Of a stretch of 64,000 nucleotides of DNA, positions 1-9,561 are shown in pieces (the stretch's first letter is position 1; every line of letters begins with the position of its first letter). The notes beneath the pieces are model-generated. The model did no database searches. It had not been told where the DNA came from and was given only the letters and a program-made list of their open reading frames with translations. The DNA lies in NCBI GenBank assembly GCA_947510165.1, contig CANNSB010000002.1, positions 62,001 through 126,000 on the forward strand, given 5' to 3'. The position numbers and the translations under genes are program-made. This stretch comes from an uncultured Clostridia bacterium (GTDB lineage: Bacteria; Bacillota; Clostridia; Oscillospirales; Ruminococcaceae).

Positions 1-1361
1 ATAACTTTAGATTTGTTTTTTATATATCCTACATCTGATAATTCTTGGGTTATTTCTAATAAATCGTTGTCAGTATCTGATCGAACTATAAAGTCGAAGA
101 TAGAATCTAGATATTTAAGTTCATCCTCAGATTGTTTTATTATTTTTATTGCTATATTTTGAGATGTTATTAATTTTCTATATTTATTAAAATAATATTG
201 TGCGTTTTTAGATGGGGAAAGTTTAGGATCTAATTTTATATTTATTTCTTCTAGAGAATCAGAAAAATAGTTTTGTACTATTACAGATTCATCACCATAT
301 TTTATTTTATATATATTAGCTGTTATAAGTTCGCCTATAGATTTTAACTTTTCTTTTTCTTTTGCTTTTTCTAAATTTTCTTGTTGTATTTTTATTCTTT
401 TAGAAGCACGGTTTGTATATTTTAAAACCACCTTCAATATATTATCTGCTTTTTGTTTAATTCTGTTTAAATTTTCTTTTCTTTCAAAAAAAGTGTCTAA
501 AAGAAGGCAGGGAGTTTCTAAGTTTTTTTTCGAAAACATAACACCATATTGTAATATATCTATAAATGAAAAATATTTAGGTGAGTTTTCATGATCATAA
601 ATTATATTTAAATTAGTATTATTGTTTAATATATCTTTCTTGACCTTTCCTAGGATAAATACAAGCCGATCTTTTTGATCTTGGTTTATTGGCTTTGATA
701 AATTAGTATTAGATGAGATATAAAAACAAATTTCTCTAGAGAATATAGGAGAAACACCATCAATAACAGATAAAATAGATTTACTTATAGATTGTTCCGA
801 AGATGTTATAATTTGGTTTATAATATTTTCAAAATCGTCTTCTAAAAGATTTAATTTTTGTTTCATAGGGGGTAGATGGTATAAAATTCCTGGAAGAATA
901 GGTCGTATAGAAGAAGTTTCTATAGATATTCTTTTTATAGAATCTATAACTTTATTTTCGCTATCGGTTATAATTAAATTGCTATGTCTTCCCATTATTT
1001 CTATAATAATATTTATGTTTTGTATATCTCCGATTTCATTAGTCGAAATAAATTCAAAAATAAGAATTCTATCTAGATTATGTTGTTTTATATCCATTAA
1101 TTTTCCCGAACCTATAAGTTTTCTTAAAAGAAGACAAAACATAGGAGGTGATTTTGGATTTTCAATTGTTTTATTTATTATGTGTATTCTAGGAGAATCT
1201 CCCGTTGTGTTTATATATAACTTTTTAGTTCCTTGTTTTGTTTTAAATTGTATGACAACTTCATGCTTAGAGGGTTGATAAACTTTATCAACCCGTTGTA
1301 AAATAAGTTCTTCTATTAGTTGATTTTTTACAAGGTGTAATAAAACTCCGTCTAGAGACAT
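1..1361 (-). CDS. rqcH: RqcH / Rqc2-like ribosome quality control protein (NFACT family), C-terminal part outside window
   Basis: N-terminal 453 codons of an NFACT protein, formerly called fibronectin-binding protein FbpA. Family members bind stalled 50S subunits and recruit tRNA-Ala to add C-terminal alanine tails to stuck nascent chains. The translation starts MSLDGVLLHLVKNQL and has the family block MFCLLLRKLIGSGK. An Asp-Arg pair at residues 97-98 (NLDRILIFEF) matches the pair reported to be essential for tRNA binding in B. subtilis RqcH. EIMGRHSN follows, then a coiled-coil-like Lys/Glu-rich stretch near residues 300-350. The ATG at 1361 is preceded by an AGGTGA ribosome binding site. 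It lies 16 bases downstream of the Nif3 gene on the same strand. The frame stays open to the window edge, so the NFACT-R domain is not seen. Confidence 0.93.
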   Translation of the reverse strand, partial: MSLDGVLLHLVKNQLIEELILQRVDKVYQPSKHEVVIQFKTKQGTKKLYINTTGDSPRIHIINKTIENPKSPPMFCLLLRKLIGSGKLMDIKQHNLDRILIFEFISTNEIGDIQNINIIIEIMGRHSNLIITDSENKVIDSIKRISIETSSIRPILPGILYHLPPMKQKLNLLEDDFENIINQIITSSEQSISKSILSVIDGVSPIFSREICFYISSNTNLSKPINQDQKDRLVFILGKVKKDILNNNTNLNIIYDHENSPKYFSFIDILQYGVMFSKKNLETPCLLLDTFFERKENLNRIKQKADNILKVVLKYTNRASKRIKIQQENLEKAKEKEKLKSIGELITANIYKIKYGDESVIVQNYFSDSLEEINIKLDPKLSPSKNAQYYFNKYRKLITSQNIAIKIIKQSEDELKYLDSIFDFIVRSDTDNDLLEITQELSDVGYIKNKSKV

Positions 1362-1377
1362 CTGGTTCACCTGCTTT

Positions 1378-2463
1378 TTATATAATTTTGATGATTGGTT
1401 TGTCCTCTGTAAAGATTGTTGTTTTTATAGAATTAAATTTTTTATTTATCATCGATTCAATATGCTTAAAAACTATAAACTCTGTTTGATAATGACCAGC
1501 ATCTATTAGTGTTATTTTATTTTTCATGGCGTATATCATTGTGTCATGTTTTATATCTGATGTAATAAAAGCTTGTGATTTTCCTAGAATATTTTTGATA
1601 TATGAAGATCCAGATCCGGCTAAAACAGAAACATTTTTTATCTTATCACAATAAGGAAGAACTCGTATATAATCACAATTTAGGGCTTGTTTAACTATTC
1701 TTCCAAGTTCTATAGCTGTCATCTCTGATTTTAGAGATCCAACCTTACAAAATCCATAACCGTCTTGTATAGCATGATTTTCTATTATGTCATAAGCTGG
1801 TGTTTCGTAAGGATGAATTTTAAGCATAGCAGATATAATATTATCTAACTTTTTTTCTTCAACTATAGTTTCTATTTTTATTTCATTGTTTATCTGAAGT
1901 TTTTCGCCATCACCAATAAAAGGAACTGTATTTTTAGAAGGTTTAAATGTAGATATACCTTCTGATGAAAAAGAAGTGTGGGAATAGTTTGCAAATTTTC
2001 CTGCCCCTTCTTTTACCATAGCTTCAAAAATTTGATCTAGATGAGATTTTGGTGTATATACAGAAATTTTAAAATATCTTTCGCTATCTGTAATATCAAT
2101 ATTTTTAATGGTAGAAAGTCCGATAGATTTTGCAAGAGCGTATGATGTTCCTATAGGGGATTTATCTAAATTTGTATGGATTGCGATAGTTGATATATTA
2201 TTTTTTATTAATTTATACACAATAGAGTTTTTTGATATATTAGTTATAGGATTAAATATAACTGGGTGGTGTGAAATTATTAGTGATATATCTTCTATGA
2301 TACATCTTTCAACAATTTCTTCTGTTATATCCATGCAAAATCCAATCTTGGATATAGTTTCTGTTTTATCACCTATTAATAGTCCCGTGTTGTCCCATTT
2401 TTCGGATAATTTAAATGGCGCAATTTCATCTAAATAGTCATATATATCATTTATTTTAATCAT
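1378..2463 (-). CDS. Nif3-like dinuclear metal center protein (YqfO type)
   Basis: Nif3/YqfO family, 361 aa. Members bind two metal ions; the physiological substrate is unsettled, with GTP cyclohydrolase-like or hydrolase roles proposed. N-terminal metal ligands are seen in IISHHPVIF, and C-terminal ones in IDAGHYQTE. The length, about 100 residues more than E. coli YbgI, reflects the PII/CutA-like insert (about residues 130-240) found in the Gram-positive YqfO subgroup. The first in-frame ATG is at 2472, but the only ribosome binding site (AAGGATGG) overlaps it and is correctly spaced for the ATG at 2463, which I chose. The gene follows trmK closely; yqfN-yqfO adjacency is typical of Firmicutes. 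Confidence 0.9.
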   Translation of the reverse strand: MIKINDIYDYLDEIAPFKLSEKWDNTGLLIGDKTETISKIGFCMDITEEIVERCIIEDISLIISHHPVIFNPITNISKNSIVYKLIKNNISTIAIHTNLDKSPIGTSYALAKSIGLSTIKNIDITDSERYFKISVYTPKSHLDQIFEAMVKEGAGKFANYSHTSFSSEGISTFKPSKNTVPFIGDGEKLQINNEIKIETIVEEKKLDNIISAMLKIHPYETPAYDIIENHAIQDGYGFCKVGSLKSEMTAIELGRIVKQALNCDYIRVLPYCDKIKNVSVLAGSGSSYIKNILGKSQAFITSDIKHDTMIYAMKNKITLIDAGHYQTEFIVFKHIESMINKKFNSIKTTIFTEDKPIIKII

Positions 2464-2485
2464 AGATTCCATCCTTGAAAATATT

Positions 2486-3163
2486 TTAAATTAGTTTTAA
2501 AAGTTTATTTAAGATAGATTTATAAAAATAAAATTTTTCTTTTTCTTTTGGAATATTATTTATATTATTTAATATATTTTGTATTTTATTTAATTCATTT
2601 GTTATATAAAGTTTTCCTATTTCATCATCTGGAGATATTTTTCCTATTATTCTTTCTATATGAGATGATTTTTTTTTAATTCCTGTAAAAAATACAGACA
2701 TTATAGTATATATTTTTTTATTTTCTATTATTGGAGTTTCATAGGATATATTAAAACCATTTTCATATAAAAATTTTCTTAAAATAGAATGTTTAGACAT
2801 GGGCTGAAGTATAAAATGTTTTGAAGAATTTTTAGAAAACTCCCATTTTTCGATTATATTTTTAATAAGCTCTCCACCCATTCCAGCAATAACTATATCA
2901 TCAGATTTGTTATTAGGTATATTTTGTAATCCATCAGAAATAAATGTTTTAATTTGATCTTCTAGATTATGGGCTTTTATATTTTTTTCTGCATTTTTTA
3001 AAGGTTCTATATTTATATCAGTTGCAATAATTCCTTTTAGTTTTTTTGTTTTTGAAAGAAATATAGGGAGCAAACCATGATCACATCCGATATCTACAAA
3101 AAAAACATTATCTCTAATATGACTTGCTATAGTTTTCAGCCTATTACTTATTAAAAAAGTCAA
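2486..3163 (-). CDS. trmK: tRNA (adenine(22)-N1)-methyltransferase TrmK (YqfN)
   Basis: 225 aa class I SAM-dependent methyltransferase that makes m1A22 in tRNA. The SAM-binding loop reads FVDIGCDHGLLPIFL near residue 22; the motif II acidic residue follows in GIIATDIN, and a conserved DDIVIAGMGGELI block near residue 88 is characteristic of TrmK/YqfN. The start is a TTG at 3163, seven bases after GGAGG; no better start lies downstream. Its partner downstream is the Nif3 family gene, the usual Firmicutes arrangement. The C-terminal third is Lys/Asn rich and poorly conserved. Confidence 0.9.
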   Translation of the reverse strand: MTFLISNRLKTIASHIRDNVFFVDIGCDHGLLPIFLSKTKKLKGIIATDINIEPLKNAEKNIKAHNLEDQIKTFISDGLQNIPNNKSDDIVIAGMGGELIKNIIEKWEFSKNSSKHFILQPMSKHSILRKFLYENGFNISYETPIIENKKIYTIMSVFFTGIKKKSSHIERIIGKISPDDEIGKLYITNELNKIQNILNNINNIPKEKEKFYFYKSILNKLLKLI

Positions 3164-3188
3164 AATTATCCTCCAAGCAGATTTGATA

Positions 3189-3227
3189 TAAATATAATTA
3201 TACTAATAAATATAATTATACTAATAA
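3189..3227. repeat. Tandem duplication of an 18-bp AT-rich unit
   Basis: Two adjacent copies of an 18-base unit (ATATAATTATACTAATAA) lie between trmK and the ireB terminator. The unit contains TATAAT-like hexamers, so it could be promoter sequence for trmK, but I see no clear -35 element and do not assign one. Confidence 0.6.
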
Positions 3228-3243
3228 ATATATTTCAATGCAA

Positions 3244-3278
3244 TAAAAAAAAGAAGGGATATACACCCTTCTTTTTTA
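3244..3278 (-). terminator. Intrinsic terminator of ireB
   Basis: Read on the minus strand, AAAAAAGAAGGG pairs with CCCTTCTTTTTT across a short loop, and the stem runs into a U tract. It lies just past the ireB stop codon. Confidence 0.85.
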
Positions 3279-3279
3279 T

Positions 3280-3522
3280 TTATGAAATATATTCTTTAAC
3301 CATTGCCTGTAAAAGTTCATCACGATCGATTTTTCTTATTAAAGCTCTTGCGTTATTTTGAGTTGTTATATATGTTGGATCTTCTGATAAAATATAACCA
3401 ACTATTTGATTTATAGGGTTATAGCCTTTTTCTTTTAAAGCTTCAAATATTGTTAGTAATGTTTTTTTTATTTCGTTTTCTCTGTCATCTACTATGGGAA
3501 ACATCATAGTTTTGTCCATCAT
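3280..3522 (-). CDS. ireB: IreB family regulatory phosphoprotein (UPF0297)
   Basis: 80 aa, the usual family length. IreB of Enterococcus faecalis is a small dimeric protein phosphorylated by the PASTA kinase IreK that modulates cephalosporin resistance; B. subtilis has YrzL. The family block is clear: ALKEKGYNPINQIVGYILSE followed by DPTYITTQNNARALIRKIDR. Two ATGs in tandem follow AGGAGGG (3522 and 3519) and either could start translation. In many Firmicutes the gene is followed by ruvX and a DUF1292 gene; here it stands alone with its own terminator. Confidence 0.93.
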   Translation of the reverse strand: MMDKTMMFPIVDDRENEIKKTLLTIFEALKEKGYNPINQIVGYILSEDPTYITTQNNARALIRKIDRDELLQAMVKEYIS

Positions 3523-3615
3523 TTCGCCCTCCTAAAGAATAAAGTAAATTTAAATATATTATAATTATCGACTAAATATAATACCAAAATATACTAAAAA
3601 ATTATTTATCAAATA

Positions 3616-5979
3616 TTAATATCTAAGTTTAACATCTATCTCTTTTAAATTTTTAAGAAGAGTGTCTATTGCGTTGTCCACATCGTGGTCTTCCAAAGTT
3701 TTGTCTTTTCCACGCATCTGTATATTATATGAAACACTTTTTTTACCAATCTCTATTTGATCTCCCTGATAAATGTCAAAAAGTTCTATGCTTTCTAAAA
3801 TATCTCCTATAGAAGATTGGATAATATTTTTAATTTCTATAACTTGTAGATGAGAATCGCATATGAGGCTTAAATCTCTATAAGATGATGGAAACTTTGA
3901 TATAGGAGTATAGATTTGTTTTTGTTTATTTAAAGAGAAAAGAACTTGCAGATCTATTTTTCCTATAGAACATCTTGTAGAAAGATTATAATTTTCTAGA
4001 ACAATAGGGCTAATTTCACCAATAGTTGCAACTTTATCCGACCCGATGTATATTTCACAGCATCTATAAGGATGAAGAGTTTCTATAGAGGATGGCGTAG
4101 ATAAAGAATAATCTTTGATGTTGCAAAATTCTAAAATATTTTCTACTATTCCTTTAATATAAAAAAAGTCTTTATCTGGACCATAAGATCCAATTGTTAT
4201 ATTATATGTTTCAATTATTTCTTTATTTTTCGTATATTCTTTAGAAATTTCATATAGTAGAGCTTGTTTATTTTGATTTTTAAAATTTAAAGCAAGGTTT
4301 TTAATCATAGGGATGAAGGTAGAAGGAGTTAGCATACTAGTTTCTTCACCCATAGGGTTTGATATTTTAACTATAGAACTATCTTGTATACAGCTATTAA
4401 TCTTTGTAGTTTCCAGATCTTTTTTTCCTATAAAAGGAAAAGATATAGTTTCACAACACCCAGAAGCCAGTGCTATATTATGGATGCTTGAGATAAATTT
4501 TTGAAATGGTTTTCTTTCAGCTTTTTGAGATGTTTTGGGAGTGGTTGAAGGGATATTGTTATATCCAAATATTCTAGCAACTTCTTCTGCAATGTCAAAT
4601 TTATCTTCTATATCTATTCTAAATGGAGGAGGGGTTATCATATTTTCATCTATTTTAAACTGCAAATTTTCTAAAATTTTTATAATTTCTTCTTTTTTAA
4701 TATCTGTTCCTAAAAATGAATTTATAAAAAATACATCTAAAGGAATTTGAATAATATTTTTCTTTTCTAGATCTATATTTTCTAATTTTGAGGAGATTGT
4801 TCCTATTTTAAGATCATCTATTAGTTTACAAACACGTTGGATAGCTTTTTTGGTGTATGCAGATGATATATCTTTTTCAAATCTTAGAGATGATTCTGTT
4901 CTAACGCCTATTTTTTGAGATGTTATACGTATATTAGAAGAATCAAAGATTGCAGATTCTATTAATATATTTTTTGTTTCAGAGGTAATAGATGAAGATA
5001 TTCCTCCCATAACGCCAGCAATAGCAAGGATTTTTTCGCTATCAGATATAATTATATCTTTTTCATTTAAAGTATATTCTTTTGAATTTAGCGCTAATAT
5101 TTTTTCATCTTTTTTTGCCATTCGTATAGATAATGAATTATCAACTATTTTATCAGCATCAAAAGCATGTAGTGGTTGTCCATATTCTAGCATAACAAAA
5201 TTTGTTATATCAACTATATTATTTATAGGTGATATACCTGATGCTGAAAGATAGTCCATCATCCATCTTGGAGATGGTTTAATTGAGATATCTTTTATAT
5301 ATATACTCATATATTTTTTACAAGGAGTATTTTTTTCTATATTAACAGAGATAGGGGATGGATTTTTATAGTTATCTAAAGATAATATAGGTGGAAAAGA
5401 TATTGGTTTTTCTAAAGTGGCCGATGCTTCTATTGCAAGTCCGATAACAGAAAAACAATCAATTCTATTAGGAGTTATTTCAAACTCTATAATAGTATCA
5501 TTATTTTTTATAACACTATTTATATCATCGCCTATATTACACTCTTCTTCTATTATAAATATTCCATCTTCTATAGCAGATGGAAATGTTGATAAAGTGC
5601 ATCCAAGCTCCTCTATGGAACATAGCATGCCATCACTTTTAACTCCTCTTAAATTTCCTCTTTTAATTTTTTTTCCGCCTGAAATTATGGATTTGTGGAG
5701 AGCTACAGGAACTAATGCTCCTTCAAATACATTTGTGGCCCCTGTAACTATTTGGATATTTTCAGAAGATCCTACGTCTAGTATACAAACTACAAGAGAG
5801 TCTGCGTTTTCATGTTTTGATATTTTTATAATCTTTCCAACAACTATATTTTGCAGAGTTTCTGATTGGTTTAATATTGTTTCTACTTTTGATCCTGACA
5901 TCGTCATTTTATCAGAAAATTCTTTTATAGAACATCCGATAGAGATATACTCTTTTAGCCAATTTGTAGATAATTTCAT
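3616..5979 (-). CDS. pheT: Phenylalanyl-tRNA synthetase beta subunit
   Basis: 787 aa, typical length. The beta subunit of the alpha2-beta2 PheRS charges tRNA-Phe together with PheS. The N-terminal tRNA-binding OB fold spans about residues 40-150 (VVGKIIKISKHENADSLVVC). The B3/B4 editing domain follows near 200-370 (ITPNRIDCFSVIGLA), then B5 with DIAEEVARIFGYNNIP, then the catalytic-like core, and a C-terminal anticodon-binding FDX-ACB fold from about 690 (PISKFPSSYRDLSLI). The ATG at 5979 has a GGAG ribosome binding site. It lies 36 bases after pheS and must be cotranscribed with it. Confidence 0.97.
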   Translation of the reverse strand: MKLSTNWLKEYISIGCSIKEFSDKMTMSGSKVETILNQSETLQNIVVGKIIKISKHENADSLVVCILDVGSSENIQIVTGATNVFEGALVPVALHKSIISGGKKIKRGNLRGVKSDGMLCSIEELGCTLSTFPSAIEDGIFIIEEECNIGDDINSVIKNNDTIIEFEITPNRIDCFSVIGLAIEASATLEKPISFPPILSLDNYKNPSPISVNIEKNTPCKKYMSIYIKDISIKPSPRWMMDYLSASGISPINNIVDITNFVMLEYGQPLHAFDADKIVDNSLSIRMAKKDEKILALNSKEYTLNEKDIIISDSEKILAIAGVMGGISSSITSETKNILIESAIFDSSNIRITSQKIGVRTESSLRFEKDISSAYTKKAIQRVCKLIDDLKIGTISSKLENIDLEKKNIIQIPLDVFFINSFLGTDIKKEEIIKILENLQFKIDENMITPPPFRIDIEDKFDIAEEVARIFGYNNIPSTTPKTSQKAERKPFQKFISSIHNIALASGCCETISFPFIGKKDLETTKINSCIQDSSIVKISNPMGEETSMLTPSTFIPMIKNLALNFKNQNKQALLYEISKEYTKNKEIIETYNITIGSYGPDKDFFYIKGIVENILEFCNIKDYSLSTPSSIETLHPYRCCEIYIGSDKVATIGEISPIVLENYNLSTRCSIGKIDLQVLFSLNKQKQIYTPISKFPSSYRDLSLICDSHLQVIEIKNIIQSSIGDILESIELFDIYQGDQIEIGKKSVSYNIQMRGKDKTLEDHDVDNAIDTLLKNLKEIDVKLRY

Positions 5980-6015
5980 AATAACTCCTCCAAAAATAAA
6001 ATATAAAAGTATTTT

Positions 6016-7035
6016 TTAAAAATTATTAATAAATCTTGAGTCATTTTCAAAAAATATTCTAATATCATTTATTTTAAATTTTTTCATAACAATTCTTTCT
6101 AATCCCATACCAAAAGCAAAACCAGAATATATATCAGGATTTATATTACATCTAGATAAAACTTTATTATGGACCATTCCAGCACCTAAAATTTCTATAT
6201 ATCCTTCATTTTTACATAAAGAACATCCACTTCCGTTACAAGCAAAGCAGCTTATATCTATCTCTGCCGATGGCTCTGTAAAAGGGAAATGATGGGGTCT
6301 AAATCTTGTTTTTGTATCTTCTCCAAATAAGGTTTTTATAAATGTTTCTAGAGTTCCTTTTAAATCTGCCATAGATATTCCTTTATCTATGACTAAACCT
6401 TCTATTTGGTGGAAAATAGGGGAATGTGTAGCATCTGCAGAGTCGGCTCTAAAAACTTTTCCAGGAGATATTATCTTTAAAGGGGGCGACTGATTTTCCA
6501 TAACTCTGATTTGTACAGGAGATGTCTGACTTCTTAAAACAGTTTCACTGTCTATATAAAATGTATCTCTAGGATCCCTTGAAGGGTGATTTTTTCCTAT
6601 GTTTAAAGCATCAAAATTATAATAAGATTGTTCAATATCTGGGCCTGTTTCTACAGAAAATCCCATTCCAAAAAATATTTCTTCTATTTCCTCTAACACT
6701 ATAGATAAGGGATGTCTTTTTCCCATTTTTTGTTTTTTAGAAGGGATAGATATATCTATTTTTTCTTTTTCTAATTTTATTAACATCTCTTTTTTAGAAA
6801 AATCTTCTGAATATTTTTTAATTTTATCTTCTATATCATCTCTAACAATATTAGCAAATTTTCCTATTAATGGTCTTTCTTCTGTTGTTAAATTTCTCAT
6901 ATCCTTTAAAATAGAAGTTAATTTTCCTTTTTTACCTAGATAGGATATTTTAATAATTTCTAGTTCTTTTAGTGTTGAAGATGACTCTATATCATTAATT
7001 GCTTGTGTTTGAATATTTTCTATTAGTTCTTTCAT
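6016..7035 (-). CDS. pheS: Phenylalanyl-tRNA synthetase alpha subunit
   Basis: 339 aa. The class II catalytic subunit of PheRS. An N-terminal coiled coil (about residues 1-85) binds the tRNA-Phe arm. Motif 2 is VFRADSADATHSPIFHQIEG and motif 3 is GFAFGMGLERIVM; between them lies the Cys-rich loop CFACNGSGCSLC seen in many bacterial PheS proteins. An in-frame start 54 bases upstream exists, but AAGGAGC sits 11 bases before the ATG at 7035 and the added residues have no family match, so I place the start here. No T-box element is visible in the leader. Confidence 0.96.
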   Translation of the reverse strand: MKELIENIQTQAINDIESSSTLKELEIIKISYLGKKGKLTSILKDMRNLTTEERPLIGKFANIVRDDIEDKIKKYSEDFSKKEMLIKLEKEKIDISIPSKKQKMGKRHPLSIVLEEIEEIFFGMGFSVETGPDIEQSYYNFDALNIGKNHPSRDPRDTFYIDSETVLRSQTSPVQIRVMENQSPPLKIISPGKVFRADSADATHSPIFHQIEGLVIDKGISMADLKGTLETFIKTLFGEDTKTRFRPHHFPFTEPSAEIDISCFACNGSGCSLCKNEGYIEILGAGMVHNKVLSRCNINPDIYSGFAFGMGLERIVMKKFKINDIRIFFENDSRFINNF

Positions 7036-7173
7036 AAAAGCAGAAGCTCCTTTTTTAAGAATATATTTTTTAAAATAAAAAACCCTCAACCTATTTCATA
7101 TATAGGAAAGAGAGCTAAATTTGTTCAATTATATTTAGACTAAGAATATAATTATATAAAATATTTTAAGTTT

Positions 7174-7202
7174 AATATACCAGATAATAGATATCTTTTC
7201 AA
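7174..7202 (-). promoter_or_regulatory. Promoter of pheST
   Basis: On the minus strand, TTGAAA (7202-7197) and TATATT (7179-7174) are separated by exactly 17 bases. It implies a leader of about 130 bases before pheS. Confidence 0.6.
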
Positions 7203-7231
7203 TAATTATAAAATAAAACCTTGTTTTATAG

Positions 7232-7261
7232 TTGATTTTATTAATTGTGTTAGGATATAAT
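7232..7261 (+). promoter_or_regulatory. Promoter of the AI-2E family gene
   Basis: TTGATT (7232-7237) and TATAAT (7256-7261) are 18 bases apart, about 45 bases before the start codon at 7312. Confidence 0.55.
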
Positions 7262-7311
7262 TATAATAATATATATATCAATGGAGTTTTATTATTTTTT
7301 AGGAGAATTTT

Positions 7312-8472
7312 ATGGATAAAAAACGGTTTAAAGAAAATATATTTTTAGTTTCATTTGGAATTATTTTATTTATGCTAGTTGTAAATATCAGTACAGTTTA
7401 TGAATATTTTACAACAATAGTTGACATAATAACACCTTTTATAATTGGCTTTGTAATTGCTTATATTTTAAATCGACCTTTAGTGTTTTTTAAGAATAAT
7501 ATCTTTAATTTTATAGAAAAAAACATGGTTAAAAAAGGAAAAGAAGTATCTAATATTTTGTCTATAATTTCTGTATATTTTTTCTTTTTTTTAATTTTAT
7601 CTTTGCTAATTTCTTTTATTATTCCTCAAATAATAGATAGTGTCAAAATTTTAGCAAATGATATACCAACTTATACAGAAAAATTACAGGAATTTTATAC
7701 ATTTATAGTAGATAAATATGGTATAGAAAAATCAGATATTTTAAAACTAGTTATAGATACATGGAACGAAATTTCTAGTAAATTTTTTAGTATAATTTCT
7801 GATATTATTCCTCAAATAGTTAGTGTTACAGTCTCGCTTACAGGGGCTATTACAAACTTTATAATAGGGTTTATTATTTCTGTGTATATGCTATCCAGTA
7901 AAGATTTTTTATTAGATAAAAGCAAAAAAATCTTTTATGCTTTTATCCCTAAAAAACATAATGAAAATTTAATGGACATATGTTCAAAAACAAACCAAAC
8001 ATTTTGTAAATTTATAACAGGACAATTGACAGATGCTTTTATAGTTGGAGTTTTGTGTTTTATAGGTATGAGTCTATTAAAGATTCCTTTTAGTGTATTA
8101 GTTAGCACTATTATAGCCTTTACAAATATTATTCCTATATTTGGACCAATAATAGGGATGATCCCTACTGTTTTAATAATACTTATGGCAGATCCTTCTA
8201 AGGCTATTATATTTATTATATTTGTGATTATTCTCCAACAAATAGATGGAAATTTTATATATCCAAAGATTGTAGGGGATTCTATAGGGCTTCCTGGAAT
8301 ATTTGTTATGTTTGCTATTATTCTGGGGGGAGGATTATTCGGAATAATTGGCATGATATTGGGAGTTCCTATATTTGCTGTTTTTTATTATATTATATCT
8401 AATATTGTTAAATATAAAATAAATAAAAAAAAATTTGATAAATCAGATATTATTTTTAAAACAAAAAATTAA
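7312..8472 (+). CDS. AI-2E family transporter (PerM/YhhT-like membrane protein), copy 1
   Basis: 386 aa polytopic membrane protein of the AI-2 exporter superfamily. About seven to eight hydrophobic segments are visible: residues 10-30, 35-55, 80-105, a membrane pair near 160-195, then a C-terminal cluster from 235 to 375. The family signature near residues 260-340 is present: NIIPIFGPIIGMIP, LQQIDGNFIYPKIVGDSIGLPGIFV and GGGLFGIIGMILGVPIFAV. Some members export AI-2 and others act as Na+(Li+)/H+ antiporters, so the substrate is not fixed. The start has a TTAGGAGAA ribosome binding site. A second, diverged copy lies at 53749-54948. Confidence 0.9.
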   Translation: MDKKRFKENIFLVSFGIILFMLVVNISTVYEYFTTIVDIITPFIIGFVIAYILNRPLVFFKNNIFNFIEKNMVKKGKEVSNILSIISVYFFFFLILSLLISFIIPQIIDSVKILANDIPTYTEKLQEFYTFIVDKYGIEKSDILKLVIDTWNEISSKFFSIISDIIPQIVSVTVSLTGAITNFIIGFIISVYMLSSKDFLLDKSKKIFYAFIPKKHNENLMDICSKTNQTFCKFITGQLTDAFIVGVLCFIGMSLLKIPFSVLVSTIIAFTNIIPIFGPIIGMIPTVLIILMADPSKAIIFIIFVIILQQIDGNFIYPKIVGDSIGLPGIFVMFAIILGGGLFGIIGMILGVPIFAVFYYIISNIVKYKINKKKFDKSDIIFKTKN

Positions 8473-8490
8473 TTTAGAGAGGAATTTGTT

Positions 8491-9561
8491 TTGAATTTTT
8501 TAAAAGAAGATATTTCTGTTTGGGATTTTTTAAAGAAGTCAGATAAACCAATATTTCTTTATGGAATGGGAAACGGAGCTTCTAAAATATTAAATATTTT
8601 TAAAATACATAAAATAAAATGTAGTGGAATCTTTGCTAGTGATAATTTTGTTAGAGGGCATTTTTTTGAAGGTTTTGAAGTTTTAAAATATTCTACAGTT
8701 GTAGAAGATTTTAAAGATTTTATTATAGTTATGGCTTTTGCTGTAAGGACATTAGAGATGATAGATATGGTTTTTGAACTTTCTAAGAAACATATTCTGG
8801 TTTCTCCAGATGTTCCTGTAGCTGGAGATGGTGTTTTTGATTTGGATTTTTACAATAAAAATTTAGAGAAAATTAATAAAGCATATAGTCTTCTTTCTGA
8901 TGATCTTTCTAAAAAAGTTTTTGAAAATATTTTAAATTTTAAGATAAGTGGAAAGATAAAATATCTAATAGACTGCCAAACATCTAGAGAGGAAGTTTTT
9001 GAAAATATTTTAAATTTATCCAATACAGAATCTTTTGTAGATGCTGGAGCTTATAACGGTGACACTATTTTAGAATTTTTAAAGTTTACTAGGGGAGAAT
9101 ATAATAATATTATAGCTATAGAACCAGACAAAAAAAACTTTAAAAAATTAATAAAAACAATTAAACAACATGGTATATCTAAAACAACTTGCTTTAATAT
9201 AGGAATATGGAATAAAAAGGATTCTATTGGATTCTCTCATAAATCTGGAAGAAATTCTTTTTTATCAGATTGTTCTATCGTTAAAATTGATGTAGATACT
9301 ATTGATAATATTTGTGAAAAATCTAAGATAACTTTTATAAAGTATGATGTTGAAGGCTATGAAAAAGAAGCTATTGAAGGGTCTTTAAATATTATTAAAA
9401 AGTTTAAACCTAAATTAGAGATCGCTGGATATCATAGGAATGAAGATATTTTTTCTCTTCCTATTTTAGTCAATTCTATTGATAGAGAGTATAAAATTTA
9501 TCTTAGGCATCATCCATATATACCTGCTTGGGAGACAAATTTATACGTGATTAAGCATTAA
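8491..9561 (+). CDS. FkbM family methyltransferase with N-terminal Rossmann-like region
   Basis: 356 aa. The N-terminal part (about residues 18-120) begins KPIFLYGMGNGASKIL, a nucleotide-binding-like GxGxG turn common in sugar- and cell-surface-modifying FkbM proteins. The FkbM methyltransferase domain starts near residue 170 with the SAM motif ESFVDAGAYNGDTILEFLKF, continues with NIIAIEPDKKNFKKL and ends with IKYDVEGYEKEAIEG. FkbM proteins O-methylate small molecules or glycans; the substrate here is unknown. It begins with TTG at 8491, preceded by AGAGG, 18 bases after the AI-2E gene, so the two may be cotranscribed. No glycan gene cluster surrounds it. Confidence 0.88.
   Translation: MNFLKEDISVWDFLKKSDKPIFLYGMGNGASKILNIFKIHKIKCSGIFASDNFVRGHFFEGFEVLKYSTVVEDFKDFIIVMAFAVRTLEMIDMVFELSKKHILVSPDVPVAGDGVFDLDFYNKNLEKINKAYSLLSDDLSKKVFENILNFKISGKIKYLIDCQTSREEVFENILNLSNTESFVDAGAYNGDTILEFLKFTRGEYNNIIAIEPDKKNFKKLIKTIKQHGISKTTCFNIGIWNKKDSIGFSHKSGRNSFLSDCSIVKIDVDTIDNICEKSKITFIKYDVEGYEKEAIEGSLNIIKKFKPKLEIAGYHRNEDIFSLPILVNSIDREYKIYLRHHPYIPAWETNLYVIKH

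Noticed and set aside
2108-2437. Open frames on the strand opposite to known genes, here and at 4313-4750, 5417-6019, 7935-8354, 22211-22414 and throughout the ribosomal region
   Set aside because: They lack ribosome binding sites, have low-quality compositions and mirror the codons of confidently assigned genes.
7036-7310. T-box or Phe leader peptide upstream of pheS
   Set aside because: The T-box consensus (AGGGTGG...ACCGCG type) is not found on the minus strand. The Phe/Tyr-containing upstream frame is just an in-frame extension of pheS without its own stop.
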